Assembly: GCA_964407425.1 (NCBI GenBank)
Contig: CAYOVN010000096.1
Span: 1 to 13,027 of the forward strand
Reading direction: 5' to 3'
DNA length: 13,027 nucleotides
Source of the DNA: JABDNZ01 sp964407425
GTDB taxonomy: Bacteria; Gemmatimonadota; Gemmatimonadetes; Longimicrobiales; Gaopeijiaceae
Translations under genes and position numbers: made by a program
Notes under the pieces: generated by a model
Told to the model about the DNA's origin: nothing
The model's input: the letters and a program-made list of their open reading frames with translations, nothing else
Database searches by the model: none
Part shown: positions 1-6,968 of the stretch, one piece after another
Position numbering within the stretch: position 1 is the stretch's first letter
Layout of the letters: each line of letters begins with the position of its first letter

Positions 1-501
1 TGGTTCATCTCCCGGGACGAGTTCTTGAGGAGAGTCGAGGAAGAGGAGTTCGCCTAGTGGGCTGAGTTGCATGGCGATTACTATGGGACACCGAAAAAAA
101 GCCTGGTCGAGGCAGGCCGCGGAGGCTGTCATGTGGTCCTGGATATCGATGTCCAGGGAGCCCGGCAAATTCGGGAGGCGGTTCCCGAAGCGCTGCTTCT
201 ATTTATCTTACCACCATCGGTTGACGTTCTTTTCCGTCGCCTCACCGGCAGGGGAACCGAGGAAGAAGAGACGCTTCGCCGCCGGTTGAACACGGCCCTT
301 CAGGAACTGGGGGCCGCGGAGGCCTTCGATTTCTTCGTTATCAACGAGGACCTGGACACAGCCGTCCGTGAGGTTCGGGACCTGGCCAGAACCGGACAGG
401 TGCCGCCGGGAGGAGCCTCCGGAAATCTGAGGCACGCCCTTGATCTTGTGGCAGGAGTCGAGAGGCTGTTGCTGCGTGAGCGACTGCAAGAAGGCACATA
501 A
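1..501 (+). CDS. gmk: Guanylate kinase, 5'-truncated by the window edge and interrupted by an in-frame TAG
   Basis: Guanylate kinase phosphorylates GMP to GDP with ATP in the cytoplasm. The start and the P-loop lie upstream of the window. Frame 1 is open from base 1 and reads WFISRDEF...EEFA, then TAG at 55-57, then WAELHGDYYGTPK without any frame change, ending at TAA 499-501. Family landmarks are present: the GMP-binding HGDYYGT stretch, LDIDVQGARQIR, the arginine-rich lid around RRLTGRGTEEEE, and the FFVINEDLDTA stretch. The family pattern here is F-L/I-E-x-A-E, so the TAG replaces the glutamate (Glu69 in yeast guanylate kinase) that contacts the guanine base; GAG to TAG is one substitution. 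A restart at TTG 67 would lack the P-loop and should be inactive. The gene is normally essential, so a sequence error or a very recent mutation is likely. The identity is secure; whether it is functional is not. It is followed by rpoZ after 14 bases, a common bacterial pairing. Confidence 0.9.
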
Positions 502-515
502 AGGATCACTAGTCT

Positions 516-731
516 ATGCGAGTGTTTACCCCCGACGAAGTTGCTGAAAACACCCACTCCAAGTATTTGGGCGTTCTGGTCGCCGCCCGTTATGCCCGGG
601 AGTTGAATGCTCTGCCCAGGGAGACCCTCCCGCTGGGGCAGGAAAAGAAGCTCACCACCCGGTCCTTGGAGGCCCTCACTTCAGGCCAAATCGAGTTCCG
701 GCTGGTGAGACGCCGGAAGCACGAGGAGTAG
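516..731 (+). CDS. rpoZ: DNA-directed RNA polymerase subunit omega
   Basis: This is the small omega subunit, which binds the C-terminal part of beta-prime and helps RNA polymerase assembly. The 71-residue protein shows the family core: KYLGVLVAARYAREL at about residues 16-30 (compare the E. coli VLVAARRAR segment), then KKLTTRSLEALTSGQI at about 44-59, matching the TT...AL.EI..G.I block. It lacks the longer acidic tail of E. coli omega. The ATG at 516 has an AAAGGA Shine-Dalgarno sequence about ten bases upstream, overlapping the gmk stop. The gene ends in TAG at 729-731, and its last codons (GAGGAG, 723-728) serve as the ribosome-binding site for coaBC. The gmk-rpoZ-coaBC order is widespread and supports the call. 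Confidence 0.95.
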   Translation: MRVFTPDEVAENTHSKYLGVLVAARYARELNALPRETLPLGQEKKLTTRSLEALTSGQIEFRLVRRRKHEE

Positions 732-737
732 GTCGAG

Positions 738-1979
738 GTGAGCGTCCGGTCTCTTCATCCGAGGCGGCCCTGGGAAGGGCGACGGGTGGTCCTGGGCGTT
801 ACAGGCGGTATCGCGGCTTATAAATCGGTACAGGTGGCTCGGGACCTCACACGCTTGGGGGCCCGGGTCGATGTCATTATGACAGCCGGGGCTCAGCAGT
901 TCATCCAACCCCTCTCCTTCCAGGCCGTCACCGGTAGGGAAGTCTACACAGACATGTTCTCCGGTTCCGGCCCGGCGGCCCACATTCGGCTCGGAACCGA
1001 TGCCGACGTCATCGTGGTGGCTCCCGCAACGGCGGATTTCCTCGCCCGGGCGGCCCAGGGGATGGCCGATGACCTCCTGGCAACGACCCTCCTGGTGACC
1101 CGGGCTCCGGTGGTACTGTCGCCGGCCATGAACGAGAAGATGTTCAGCCACCCGCAAACCCAGGCGAATTTGAAACATCTCCGGGAACATCTGGACTATG
1201 CGGTGGTGGGGCCGGCCTCGGGGCCGCTGGCGTTTGGAGAGGGAACCGGTCCGGGCCGGATGCTGGAACCCCCTGAGATTGTGGAGCATGTAGGGAGGGC
1301 GCTGGGCCGGGAGGCTGCTTGGGAAGGGCGGAGGGTCGTGGTTACCGCTGGACCAACGCGGGAACCCCTGGACCCAGTTCGTTTCATCGGCAATAGGTCC
1401 TCGGGGCGGATGGGGTTTGCCTTGGCAGGTGCGGCCTGGCGCCGGGGAGCCTCGGTCACGCTGGTGACGGGTCCATCCTCCCTCTCAGACCCCCCTGGAA
1501 TCGACACCACGAGAGTTGAGACGGGCGAGGAGATGGAAAAGGAGGTCCTGGCCCACCTTCCGGACGCCGATGTTCTGGTCTTTTCTGCTGCCGTAGCGGA
1601 CTTCAAACCCGACGTCGCAAACGAACAGAAGCTGAAGAGGTCCCGGAAGAGCCAGGGAATGGAGGTGAAGTTCACTCCCACACCGGATATCGCCCTGAGC
1701 ACGCTGCAAGGCCGAAAGACCGGGACCGTGGCCCTGGGTTTCGCCCTCGAAACGGAGGACCTTCTCTCCAACGCCCGAAAAAAGATGAAGGAGAAGGGGT
1801 TCAACCTGATCGCTGCCAACAGTGCGGTGGAAGAGGGGGCCGGGTTCGACGTAAGCACCAACCGGGTCACCATTCTGGACACAAAAGGTGGTGTTGAACA
1901 GCTGCCCCTGCTTCCCAAAGAGGAGGTCGCGGAGAAGCTGCTGGATCGCCTTACTCCCCTCGTTCAGGGCGGGTCATGA
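738..1979 (+). CDS. coaBC: Bifunctional phosphopantothenoylcysteine decarboxylase / phosphopantothenate-cysteine ligase
   Basis: This fused flavoprotein makes 4'-phosphopantetheine for coenzyme A: the C-terminal CoaB domain joins 4'-phosphopantothenate to cysteine using CTP, and the N-terminal CoaC domain decarboxylates the product with FMN. The length of 413 residues is normal. CoaC (about 15-185) shows GVTGGIAAYKS, the catalytic His in AAHIRLG (H82), APATADFLA, and the substrate motif PAMNEKMF (N132), where the last position is Phe instead of the usual Trp. The flap motif, normally LACG..G.GRM, reads LAFGEGTGPGRM: the conserved Cys (Cys158 in E. coli) is Phe166 and there seems to be one extra residue. 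CoaB (about 195-410) shows VTAGPTREPLDPVR, the IGNRSSGRMG motif with its Asn (N219), FSAAVADFKP, the lysine cluster EQKLKR and GFALETEDL. The start is GTG 738 with GAGGAG at 723-728. The TGA overlaps the next ATG as ATGA. Confidence 0.95.
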   Translation: MSVRSLHPRRPWEGRRVVLGVTGGIAAYKSVQVARDLTRLGARVDVIMTAGAQQFIQPLSFQAVTGREVYTDMFSGSGPAAHIRLGTDADVIVVAPATADFLARAAQGMADDLLATTLLVTRAPVVLSPAMNEKMFSHPQTQANLKHLREHLDYAVVGPASGPLAFGEGTGPGRMLEPPEIVEHVGRALGREAAWEGRRVVVTAGPTREPLDPVRFIGNRSSGRMGFALAGAAWRRGASVTLVTGPSSLSDPPGIDTTRVETGEEMEKEVLAHLPDADVLVFSAAVADFKPDVANEQKLKRSRKSQGMEVKFTPTPDIALSTLQGRKTGTVALGFALETEDLLSNARKKMKEKGFNLIAANSAVEEGAGFDVSTNRVTILDTKGGVEQLPLLPKEEVAEKLLDRLTPLVQGGS

Positions 1980-2725
1980 CCGACACCGGGCTGACGCCCG
2001 GCCTCCTGGCCAGGTATCTCCAGCAACAGAGGGAGTTGGGGGGCTCCGAGCTGTTTCTGGAAGGGCTGGATCGGGAAGAAGCTCTGGATCTAGTCTCGAA
2101 GTGGGAGGGACTCGGTGGCAAGCAGGCTGGGGCGCCGGACTCGTCTGGCTCCGGGGTTTCGGCCCCCGTCCGAGGGGATTATGACTCCCTCAGAACCGAA
2201 GCACTGGCCTGCCAAAAGTGTGCCCTGGCAAAAGGTCGGAAGAACGTCGTGTTCTCCGACGGGAACCCGGCGGCCCGACTTATGGTCGTTGGGGAGGCCC
2301 CCGGCGCCCAGGAGGACAAGACCGGGTTGGCTTTTGTCGGTCCCGCCGGAAAACTCCTGGATCTTCTTCTGGCTTCCGTAGGGCTCTCCCGGGCAGACTC
2401 GGCGTACATCTGCAACGTCTTAAAGTGTAGGCCCCCGGGGAACCGAAATCCCCTCCCAGGCGAGATCCAGGAATGCACCCCATTCCTCCGAAAACAGATC
2501 GAGCTGATATCCCCCCAGGCGATTCTGGCGGTGGGTACCTTTTCGGGGCAATTCTTGACTGGAAAGGCCGTACCCCTGGGGCGACTCCGGGGAGAGGTGT
2601 ATAGTTACCAGGGAGTTCCGGTCGTCGTGACCTATCACCCTGCCGCACTCCTCAGAAACTCGGGCTGGACCCGGGCTACCTGGGATGATCTTCAGCTTCT
2701 GCGACAGGTCATGGACGGGGCGTAA
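1976..2725 (+). CDS. Family 4 (Fe-S) uracil-DNA glycosylase
   Basis: This enzyme excises uracil from DNA to begin base-excision repair of deaminated cytosine. In the 249-residue protein the catalytic core starts near residue 70. Motif A is GEAPGAQEDKTG (106-117), followed by FVGPAGKLLD. Motif B is YHPAALLRN (220-228), with the active-site His at 221. Four cysteines with family spacing should hold a 4Fe-4S cluster: C79 and C82 (CQKC), then C151 (KCRPPGNRNP) and C167, a 16-residue step as in the Thermus family-4 enzymes. The first 65-70 residues are an extra N-terminal segment, helical and then Gly/Ser/Pro-rich, that I cannot assign to a domain; similar extensions occur in many bacterial members. 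The ATG at 1976 lies inside the coaBC stop (ATGA), implying translational coupling. It is followed by an 87-base gap before dnaB. Confidence 0.92.
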   Translation: MTDTGLTPGLLARYLQQQRELGGSELFLEGLDREEALDLVSKWEGLGGKQAGAPDSSGSGVSAPVRGDYDSLRTEALACQKCALAKGRKNVVFSDGNPAARLMVVGEAPGAQEDKTGLAFVGPAGKLLDLLLASVGLSRADSAYICNVLKCRPPGNRNPLPGEIQECTPFLRKQIELISPQAILAVGTFSGQFLTGKAVPLGRLRGEVYSYQGVPVVVTYHPAALLRNSGWTRATWDDLQLLRQVMDGA

Positions 2726-2812
2726 TCCCCCGGAAATCCTGGTCGAATTCAATCCATCTGGGATAGGAGAAATTCCCATCCCCGCTGCAGACTCAGGGAG
2801 GACCGCCAGATC

Positions 2813-4234
2813 GTGAGCAGCCCAGAACCAATGGGGATGCCATCTCCACCAGCATTCGATCGACAACCGCCCTTTTCGCCGGAGGCGGAGGTTTCGGTTC
2901 TGGGTGGAATGCTCATCGACCGGGACGCAGTAGCCAAAGCCATCGAGACCCTCCGGGACTCCATGTTCTATCGGGAGGCCCACCGGCGCCTTTACAGGGC
3001 CATGACCCGCCTTTTCGAACGGGGTGACGTCATCGATGTCATCACTCTGAGCGAGGAACTCAAGAAGACGGAAGAGTTGGATTCGGCCGGAGGGTTACCC
3101 TACCTGGCAGAGCTTCTGGATGCTGTCCCGACGGCCGCCAACATCGAGTATCACGCGAAGATCGTCCGGGAAAAGGCGCTCCTCCGGAATCTGATCGAGG
3201 CGGCATCCACGATTATCCGGGACGTGTACGATCAGGGAGAAAAAGAGGTCGAGGAGATCCTGGACCAGGCGGAGCAGAAGGTTTTCCAGGTAGCCCAGAG
3301 TCACGATCGAACCGGTTTTGTCTGGATCAAAGAAATTCTCTGGCCGACCTTCGAACACATCGAGCGGTTGCAGGAGTCCAAGTCGGGTATCACCGGGGTT
3401 CCCACAGGGTTCGCCGATATCGACAAGATGACCTCGGGATTTCAGAAGGGCGACCTCTGCATCGTTGCAGCCCGGCCCTCAATGGGGAAAACGTCCTGGG
3501 TCATGAACGTGGCTCAATCCGCGGCCATCGAACACAATATCCCCGTGGCCATCTTCTCCCTGGAAATGGGAAAAGAGCAGTTGGTTCAACGGCTGCTCTG
3601 CGCCGAAGGCCGGGTGGATAGCCAGAGGCTCCGACGGGGGCTCCTCACCCCCGACGAGTACCAGAGGCTCGCGCAGGCCGCCGGCCACCTGAATACGGCG
3701 CCCCTCTGGATCGATGACTCGCCCGGGTCCTCGGTTCTGGAGATGCGGGCGAAGGCTCGGCGTCTCAAAGCCGAGACCGACGTCGGGATGTTGATCATCG
3801 ACTACATGCAGCTCATGGCCGGGAGCCGTCGGTCCGAAAGTCGGGTTCAGGAAGTGAGTGAGATTTCCCGGGGCCTGAAGTCTCTTGCCCGGGAGTTGGA
3901 TGTGCCGGTGGTGGCTCTCAGCCAGCTGAGTCGAGCCCCGGAGCAGAGGCCGGACCGAAGGCCTCAGCTGTCGGACCTCAGGGATTCCGGATCCATCGAG
4001 CAGGATGCCGATATAGTCATGTTCCTGTACCGACCAGAGTACTACTTTGGCCCGGTGGACAAAGACGGGAACTCTTTGGAAGGGAAGTCTGAGCTGGCCA
4101 TCTCCAAGCAGCGGAATGGACCCACGGGGACGGTCGACCTCTTCTTCCACAAGGCATACACCCGCTTCGATTCGGTCACAGGGATGGAACGGGATGAGGC
4201 CGGTGGAGCCCCCGGGCCTGGCGACCCCTACTAA
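2813..4234 (+). CDS. dnaB: Replicative DNA helicase DnaB
   Basis: DnaB is the hexameric 5'-3' helicase that unwinds DNA ahead of the replisome, driven by ATP. The protein is 473 residues, the usual size. The N-terminal helical domain covers about 18-125 (PPFSPEAEVSVLGGMLIDRDA is its opening landmark; the block YLAELLDAVPTAANIEYHAKIV follows at about 97-118). The RecA-like C-terminal domain starts near 190 with GVPTGFADIDKMTSGFQKGD. Walker A is ARPSMGKT (220-227), FSLEM follows at 248-252, Walker B is LIIDYMQLM (327-335), and the arginine-finger region is LSDLRDSGSIEQDAD (386-400). No intein interrupts the gene, although DnaB is a common intein host. The GTG start at 2813 has a strong AGGGAGGA at 2795-2802, ten bases upstream; an in-frame ATG at 2831 is less well placed. 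The upstream gap of 87 bases could hold a promoter, but I see no convincing -35/-10 pair. Confidence 0.97.
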   Translation: MSSPEPMGMPSPPAFDRQPPFSPEAEVSVLGGMLIDRDAVAKAIETLRDSMFYREAHRRLYRAMTRLFERGDVIDVITLSEELKKTEELDSAGGLPYLAELLDAVPTAANIEYHAKIVREKALLRNLIEAASTIIRDVYDQGEKEVEEILDQAEQKVFQVAQSHDRTGFVWIKEILWPTFEHIERLQESKSGITGVPTGFADIDKMTSGFQKGDLCIVAARPSMGKTSWVMNVAQSAAIEHNIPVAIFSLEMGKEQLVQRLLCAEGRVDSQRLRRGLLTPDEYQRLAQAAGHLNTAPLWIDDSPGSSVLEMRAKARRLKAETDVGMLIIDYMQLMAGSRRSESRVQEVSEISRGLKSLARELDVPVVALSQLSRAPEQRPDRRPQLSDLRDSGSIEQDADIVMFLYRPEYYFGPVDKDGNSLEGKSELAISKQRNGPTGTVDLFFHKAYTRFDSVTGMERDEAGGAPGPGDPY

Positions 4235-4242
4235 GGATCAGT

Positions 4243-4962
4243 TTGGCTTCGAATATGTCGGATAAAATGGCTGTCGGGATCAAGGCCCTGGGAGTGGCTA
4301 TCCCAGCTGCCGGCTCCGGCACTCGCATGGGCGGGGTTCGAAAGCCCTTCCTCACCCTGCTGGGCGAGCCCGTCTTGCTCCATTCCCTCAGGCCCTTTCT
4401 CGACCATCCCAAGGTTCGAGCCGTTGCCATAGCCCTGGGGGAGGACGACTTCCTGGACACTCCGGAATGGTTGAAAGCCCTGGATTCCCGAGTGATACGG
4501 GTGCGAGGCGGCGTCTCCCGTGGTGAGTCGGTTATGGCAGCCCTTCAGGCACTCCCTGACACGGTCGATGCCGTAGCGGTCCATGACGCCGCTCGCCCCC
4601 TCCTCACAAGAGAGATCATCGACCGTTGTCTGGCCGCCGTCGGGGCCAACCGGGGCGCTGTAGCCGGATGGCCCGCAGTGGATACGCTGAAGATCGTAGA
4701 TGGGGACGCGATGATCCTGGACACGCTGCCCCGATCCAGCGTGTGGCATGCCCAGACCCCTCAGGTTTTTCCCAGAGACCTCATCGTGGCGGCCTATGAG
4801 GCGGCCGAAGAGGCAGGCATCGCCGACACCGACGACGCCGCCCTCGTTGAACGGGTCGGCGGGGAGGTGGTGATGGTGGAGGGGAGCCCGTCGAATCTGA
4901 AGATCACCAGGAGGGAGGACCTCCCCCTGGCCGAGTTTCTTCTCAGGAACACGAGCCTCTAG
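4243..4962 (+). CDS. ispD: 2-C-methyl-D-erythritol 4-phosphate cytidylyltransferase (IspD)
   Basis: IspD is the third enzyme of the MEP pathway to isoprenoids; it transfers CMP from CTP to methylerythritol phosphate. The nucleotide-binding loop PAAGSGTRMGGVRKPFL carries the expected Arg (R28) and Lys (K34), although the usual PKQ is RKP. Further landmarks are VHDAARPLL, the DTLK motif, SVWHAQTPQVF (compare WHALTPQ in E. coli), TDDAALVE and SNLKITRREDL near the C-terminus. The start is uncertain: TTG 4243 has AAGGA at 4233-4237, five bases away; ATG 4255 and ATG 4267 are in frame, and the conserved core begins only at about residue 17, so any of the three is possible. It begins eight bases after the dnaB stop. 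Its TAG (4960-4962) shares a base with the next GTG. No IspF follows or is fused. Confidence 0.93.
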   Translation: MASNMSDKMAVGIKALGVAIPAAGSGTRMGGVRKPFLTLLGEPVLLHSLRPFLDHPKVRAVAIALGEDDFLDTPEWLKALDSRVIRVRGGVSRGESVMAALQALPDTVDAVAVHDAARPLLTREIIDRCLAAVGANRGAVAGWPAVDTLKIVDGDAMILDTLPRSSVWHAQTPQVFPRDLIVAAYEAAEEAGIADTDDAALVERVGGEVVMVEGSPSNLKITRREDLPLAEFLLRNTSL

Positions 4963-5621
4963 TGGAACCAGAGCTCCTCGACTTCAATACCCCGGACTAC
5001 GACGGGGGAACGTTGGTGCGGGTGGCCGTACACCTCAAGGGGGGGGGGCTTGTAGCAATGCCCACGGAGACGGTCTACGGGTTCGGATGTTTGCCTGAGC
5101 TCGGACCGGTGGGGATGCTCCAGAGCCTGAAAGGGAGGGAAGCCGACAAGCCCTTCCTCCTTCTCATCCCCGACTCAAAGGCGGTTCCGGAGCTCCAATG
5201 GTCTCCGGAGGCCCGGGAACTCGCTTCCGTTTTCTGGCCCGGAGCGCTGACGCTGATTCTCTCCGATTCCGGGGGGTGCTATCCCCCTGGGGTCCGGAGT
5301 GAACAGGGGGGGGTGGCTGTTCGGGTGAGCCCCCCCCCTTTGGTCCAGGCCCTTTTGGGGGCCCTTGGGGGGGGGCTGGTATCCACCAGTGCCAATCATC
5401 CGGGAGCCCCACCGGCCCTGGGGGCGGAGGGTGCGTACGAGATGGCGAGGAAACTTGGGGCCGACGAAAAAATGTGGGTTCTGGATGGGGGGTTCCTGGA
5501 AGCTTCCGATCCATCTACCATTGTCGACTGTACCGGCCCATCTCCCGTTGTGACCCGAAGCGGGGCCATCCCGTTGAACCGTATCAGGTGTGTTCTGCCG
5601 GAGATCGATGAGAAACTCTGA
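4962..5621 (+). CDS. tsaC: L-threonylcarbamoyladenylate synthase (TsaC/Sua5/YwlC family)
   Basis: This YrdC-like enzyme makes threonylcarbamoyl-AMP from threonine, bicarbonate and ATP, the first step of the t6A37 modification on ANN-decoding tRNAs. The 219-residue protein is the short, single-domain form without the extra Sua5 domain. Visible motifs are the substrate site MPTETVYGFG (about 33-42), KGREADKPF with its catalytic-type Lys/Arg, FWPGALTLIL, GVAVRVS, STSANHPGAPP (ATP site) and DPSTIVDC near the C-terminus. GTG 4962 overlaps the ispD TAG by one base; a weak AGGA lies 13 bases upstream. Four long homopolymers lie in the frame: ten G (5039-5048), eight G (5306-5313), nine C (5330-5338) and nine G (5367-5375). 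The frame is intact across all of them. The following gene is a YwlE-like phosphatase, and ywlC and ywlE are also near neighbours in Bacillus. Confidence 0.94.
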   Translation: MEPELLDFNTPDYDGGTLVRVAVHLKGGGLVAMPTETVYGFGCLPELGPVGMLQSLKGREADKPFLLLIPDSKAVPELQWSPEARELASVFWPGALTLILSDSGGCYPPGVRSEQGGVAVRVSPPPLVQALLGALGGGLVSTSANHPGAPPALGAEGAYEMARKLGADEKMWVLDGGFLEASDPSTIVDCTGPSPVVTRSGAIPLNRIRCVLPEIDEKL

Positions 5622-6129
5622 GTCCTCAGCCGAACCGACCACGATCCGGTTGCTTTTTGTCTGCACCGGAAACACCTGCCGAAGCCCTATGGCCCAGGTT
5701 CTGGCTTTGGGTCGGGGGCTGACTTCCGGTGGAGTCCGCATCGAAGCCAGGTCTGCGGGAACCCATGCAAGGAACGGACTTCCGGCCAGCGAAGGGGCTC
5801 GCTTGGCGGCTCTCCGTCACGGATATTCCCTGGAAACTCATGAGTCGTCGGAGCTATCTGAGGAATTGGTAGAGTGGGCGGATTGGGTGTTGGCCATGAC
5901 TCCAAGCCATCTGCACCAGGTTCATCTCCTGGGGGGTCAGTCCAAAGCGGAGCTACTGGGAAGCTATGGGGCGGTGGCGGAGAACGCCGAAAGGGAAGAG
6001 GGCGGGATCCCGCCCTCGGTTCCCGATCCGTTTGGTGGAGATGATCAGGTCTATGAAGAGACTTTCCTGGTTCTGGAAGACTACGTACATGCAGCCGTTG
6101 AGCGGCTCTTAAAGGAAATAGCAGGATGA
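5608..6129 (+). CDS. ywlE: Low-molecular-weight phosphatase, predicted protein-arginine phosphatase (YwlE-like)
   Basis: The protein belongs to the low-molecular-weight protein tyrosine phosphatase family. From ATG 5608 it has 173 residues. The P-loop is VCTGNTCRSPMAQ, giving the C-x5-R signature with nucleophile C19 and R25. The general-acid aspartate lies in VPDPFGGDDQVYEET (about 138-152), as expected for the DPY/DPF motif. The residue four after the catalytic Cys is Thr (T23). In Bacillus YwlE the matching Thr11 favours phosphoarginine, whereas tyrosine phosphatases usually have Ile (CxGNIC), so arginine phosphatase is the better guess; the McsB kinase partner is not in this window. An arsenate reductase role is less likely. 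ATG 5608 has GGAG at 5600-5603, only four bases upstream; GTG 5590 is an in-frame alternative. It overlaps the tsaC end by 14 bases, and its TGA overlaps the aroE ATG. Confidence 0.85.
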   Translation: MRNSESSAEPTTIRLLFVCTGNTCRSPMAQVLALGRGLTSGGVRIEARSAGTHARNGLPASEGARLAALRHGYSLETHESSELSEELVEWADWVLAMTPSHLHQVHLLGGQSKAELLGSYGAVAENAEREEGGIPPSVPDPFGGDDQVYEETFLVLEDYVHAAVERLLKEIAG

Positions 6130-6968
6130 CTCTGTCCATTACGGCCCGAACCCGGGTATTCGCCCTCATCGGGGATCCGGTAGCCCATTCGTCTTCCCCC
6201 ACCATTCAGAATGCGGCCATGAAGGATCTGGGTCTCGACGGGGTTTATGTGGCTCTTCAGGCCAAGCCGGAGGAAATGATCGGCTTCGTCCGGGGATTGG
6301 CCATGAGCGGGGGGGGCGGGAATATCACCCTCCCTCACAAGGAGAAAGCGGCGACGGTGGTGGACGTTCGCTCCGAAGCCGTAAAACGCACCGGGGCCTG
6401 CAACACCTTCTGGTATGAGGACGGGAAGATCCACGGGGATAATACGGATGTGGAGGGCGTTGCCCGGGCTCTGGAGGTGTTTCTTGGCGGTCCGCCGGAA
6501 GGCCAGAAGATCCTGGTACTCGGTGCTGGTGGGGCGGCCCGGGCCTGCCTGGTGGCCCTTATGGACGGGGGAGTGGAAGAGGTTCATCTCCTGAACAGGA
6601 CCAGGGATCGGGCCAGGGTCGTTGCCCGGCGGATTGGCGGGGCCAAAGTTCGGGTTTTGGACGATGCCAGAGACACATCAGGTCAGTCCTATGACCTGGT
6701 GGTCAACACGACCCGGTTGGGCCTGGACCCGGGGGACCCCCTTCCCCTGGACCTGACGCAACTCGGGAGAGCTGGGGCGGTCTTGGACGTGGTCTATCTT
6801 TCGCGGCCGACTCCCTTCGTCGAAGCAGCTCGGGAGCTGGGCATTCGGGCTTCCGACGGCTTGGAAATGTTGGTGCAACAGGGCGCAGTCTCCTTCGAGC
6901 GGTGGTGGGGTGAGAAGCCGTCCCTGGAGGTCATGAGAGAATCGGTTCGGGCGCAAAACGGATCTTGA
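6126..6968 (+). CDS. aroE: Shikimate dehydrogenase
   Basis: AroE reduces 3-dehydroshikimate to shikimate with NADPH on the way to aromatic amino acids. The protein is 280 residues, the normal length. The N-terminal substrate domain has LIGDPVAHSSSPTIQNA (about 14-30), with the shikimate-binding serines; NITLPHKEKA holds the catalytic Lys K72; GACNT gives N93; and HGDNTD gives the catalytic Asp D108. The NADP domain begins with the glycine loop GAGGAARA, followed by LNRT, the basic NRT-type motif for the NADP 2'-phosphate. The C-terminal end SDGLEMLVQQGAVSFERW is typical. ATG 6126 overlaps the previous stop as ATGA and has AAAGGA at 6111-6116. Its own TGA overlaps a TTG start for comF. An eight-G run lies at 6309-6316 in the Gly-rich segment before NITLP. 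Confidence 0.95.
   Translation: MTLSITARTRVFALIGDPVAHSSSPTIQNAAMKDLGLDGVYVALQAKPEEMIGFVRGLAMSGGGGNITLPHKEKAATVVDVRSEAVKRTGACNTFWYEDGKIHGDNTDVEGVARALEVFLGGPPEGQKILVLGAGGAARACLVALMDGGVEEVHLLNRTRDRARVVARRIGGAKVRVLDDARDTSGQSYDLVVNTTRLGLDPGDPLPLDLTQLGRAGAVLDVVYLSRPTPFVEAARELGIRASDGLEMLVQQGAVSFERWWGEKPSLEVMRESVRAQNGS

Noticed and set aside
55..57. Genome-wide amber recoding (for example pyrrolysine)
   Set aside because: TAG is used as a sensible stop at rpoZ (729-731) and ispD (4960-4962), and no other gene in the window has an internal TAG.
729..740. rpoZ-coaBC read-through fusion, since both are in the same frame
   Set aside because: A GAGGAG ribosome site and GTG start are properly placed for coaBC, and both proteins have normal family ends.
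681..1918. Minus-strand open frames of 202 and 240 codons opposite coaBC
   Set aside because: They lie wholly under coaBC, have no ribosome site I can credit, and their compositions (Ser/Arg/Pro-rich) are typical of shadow frames.
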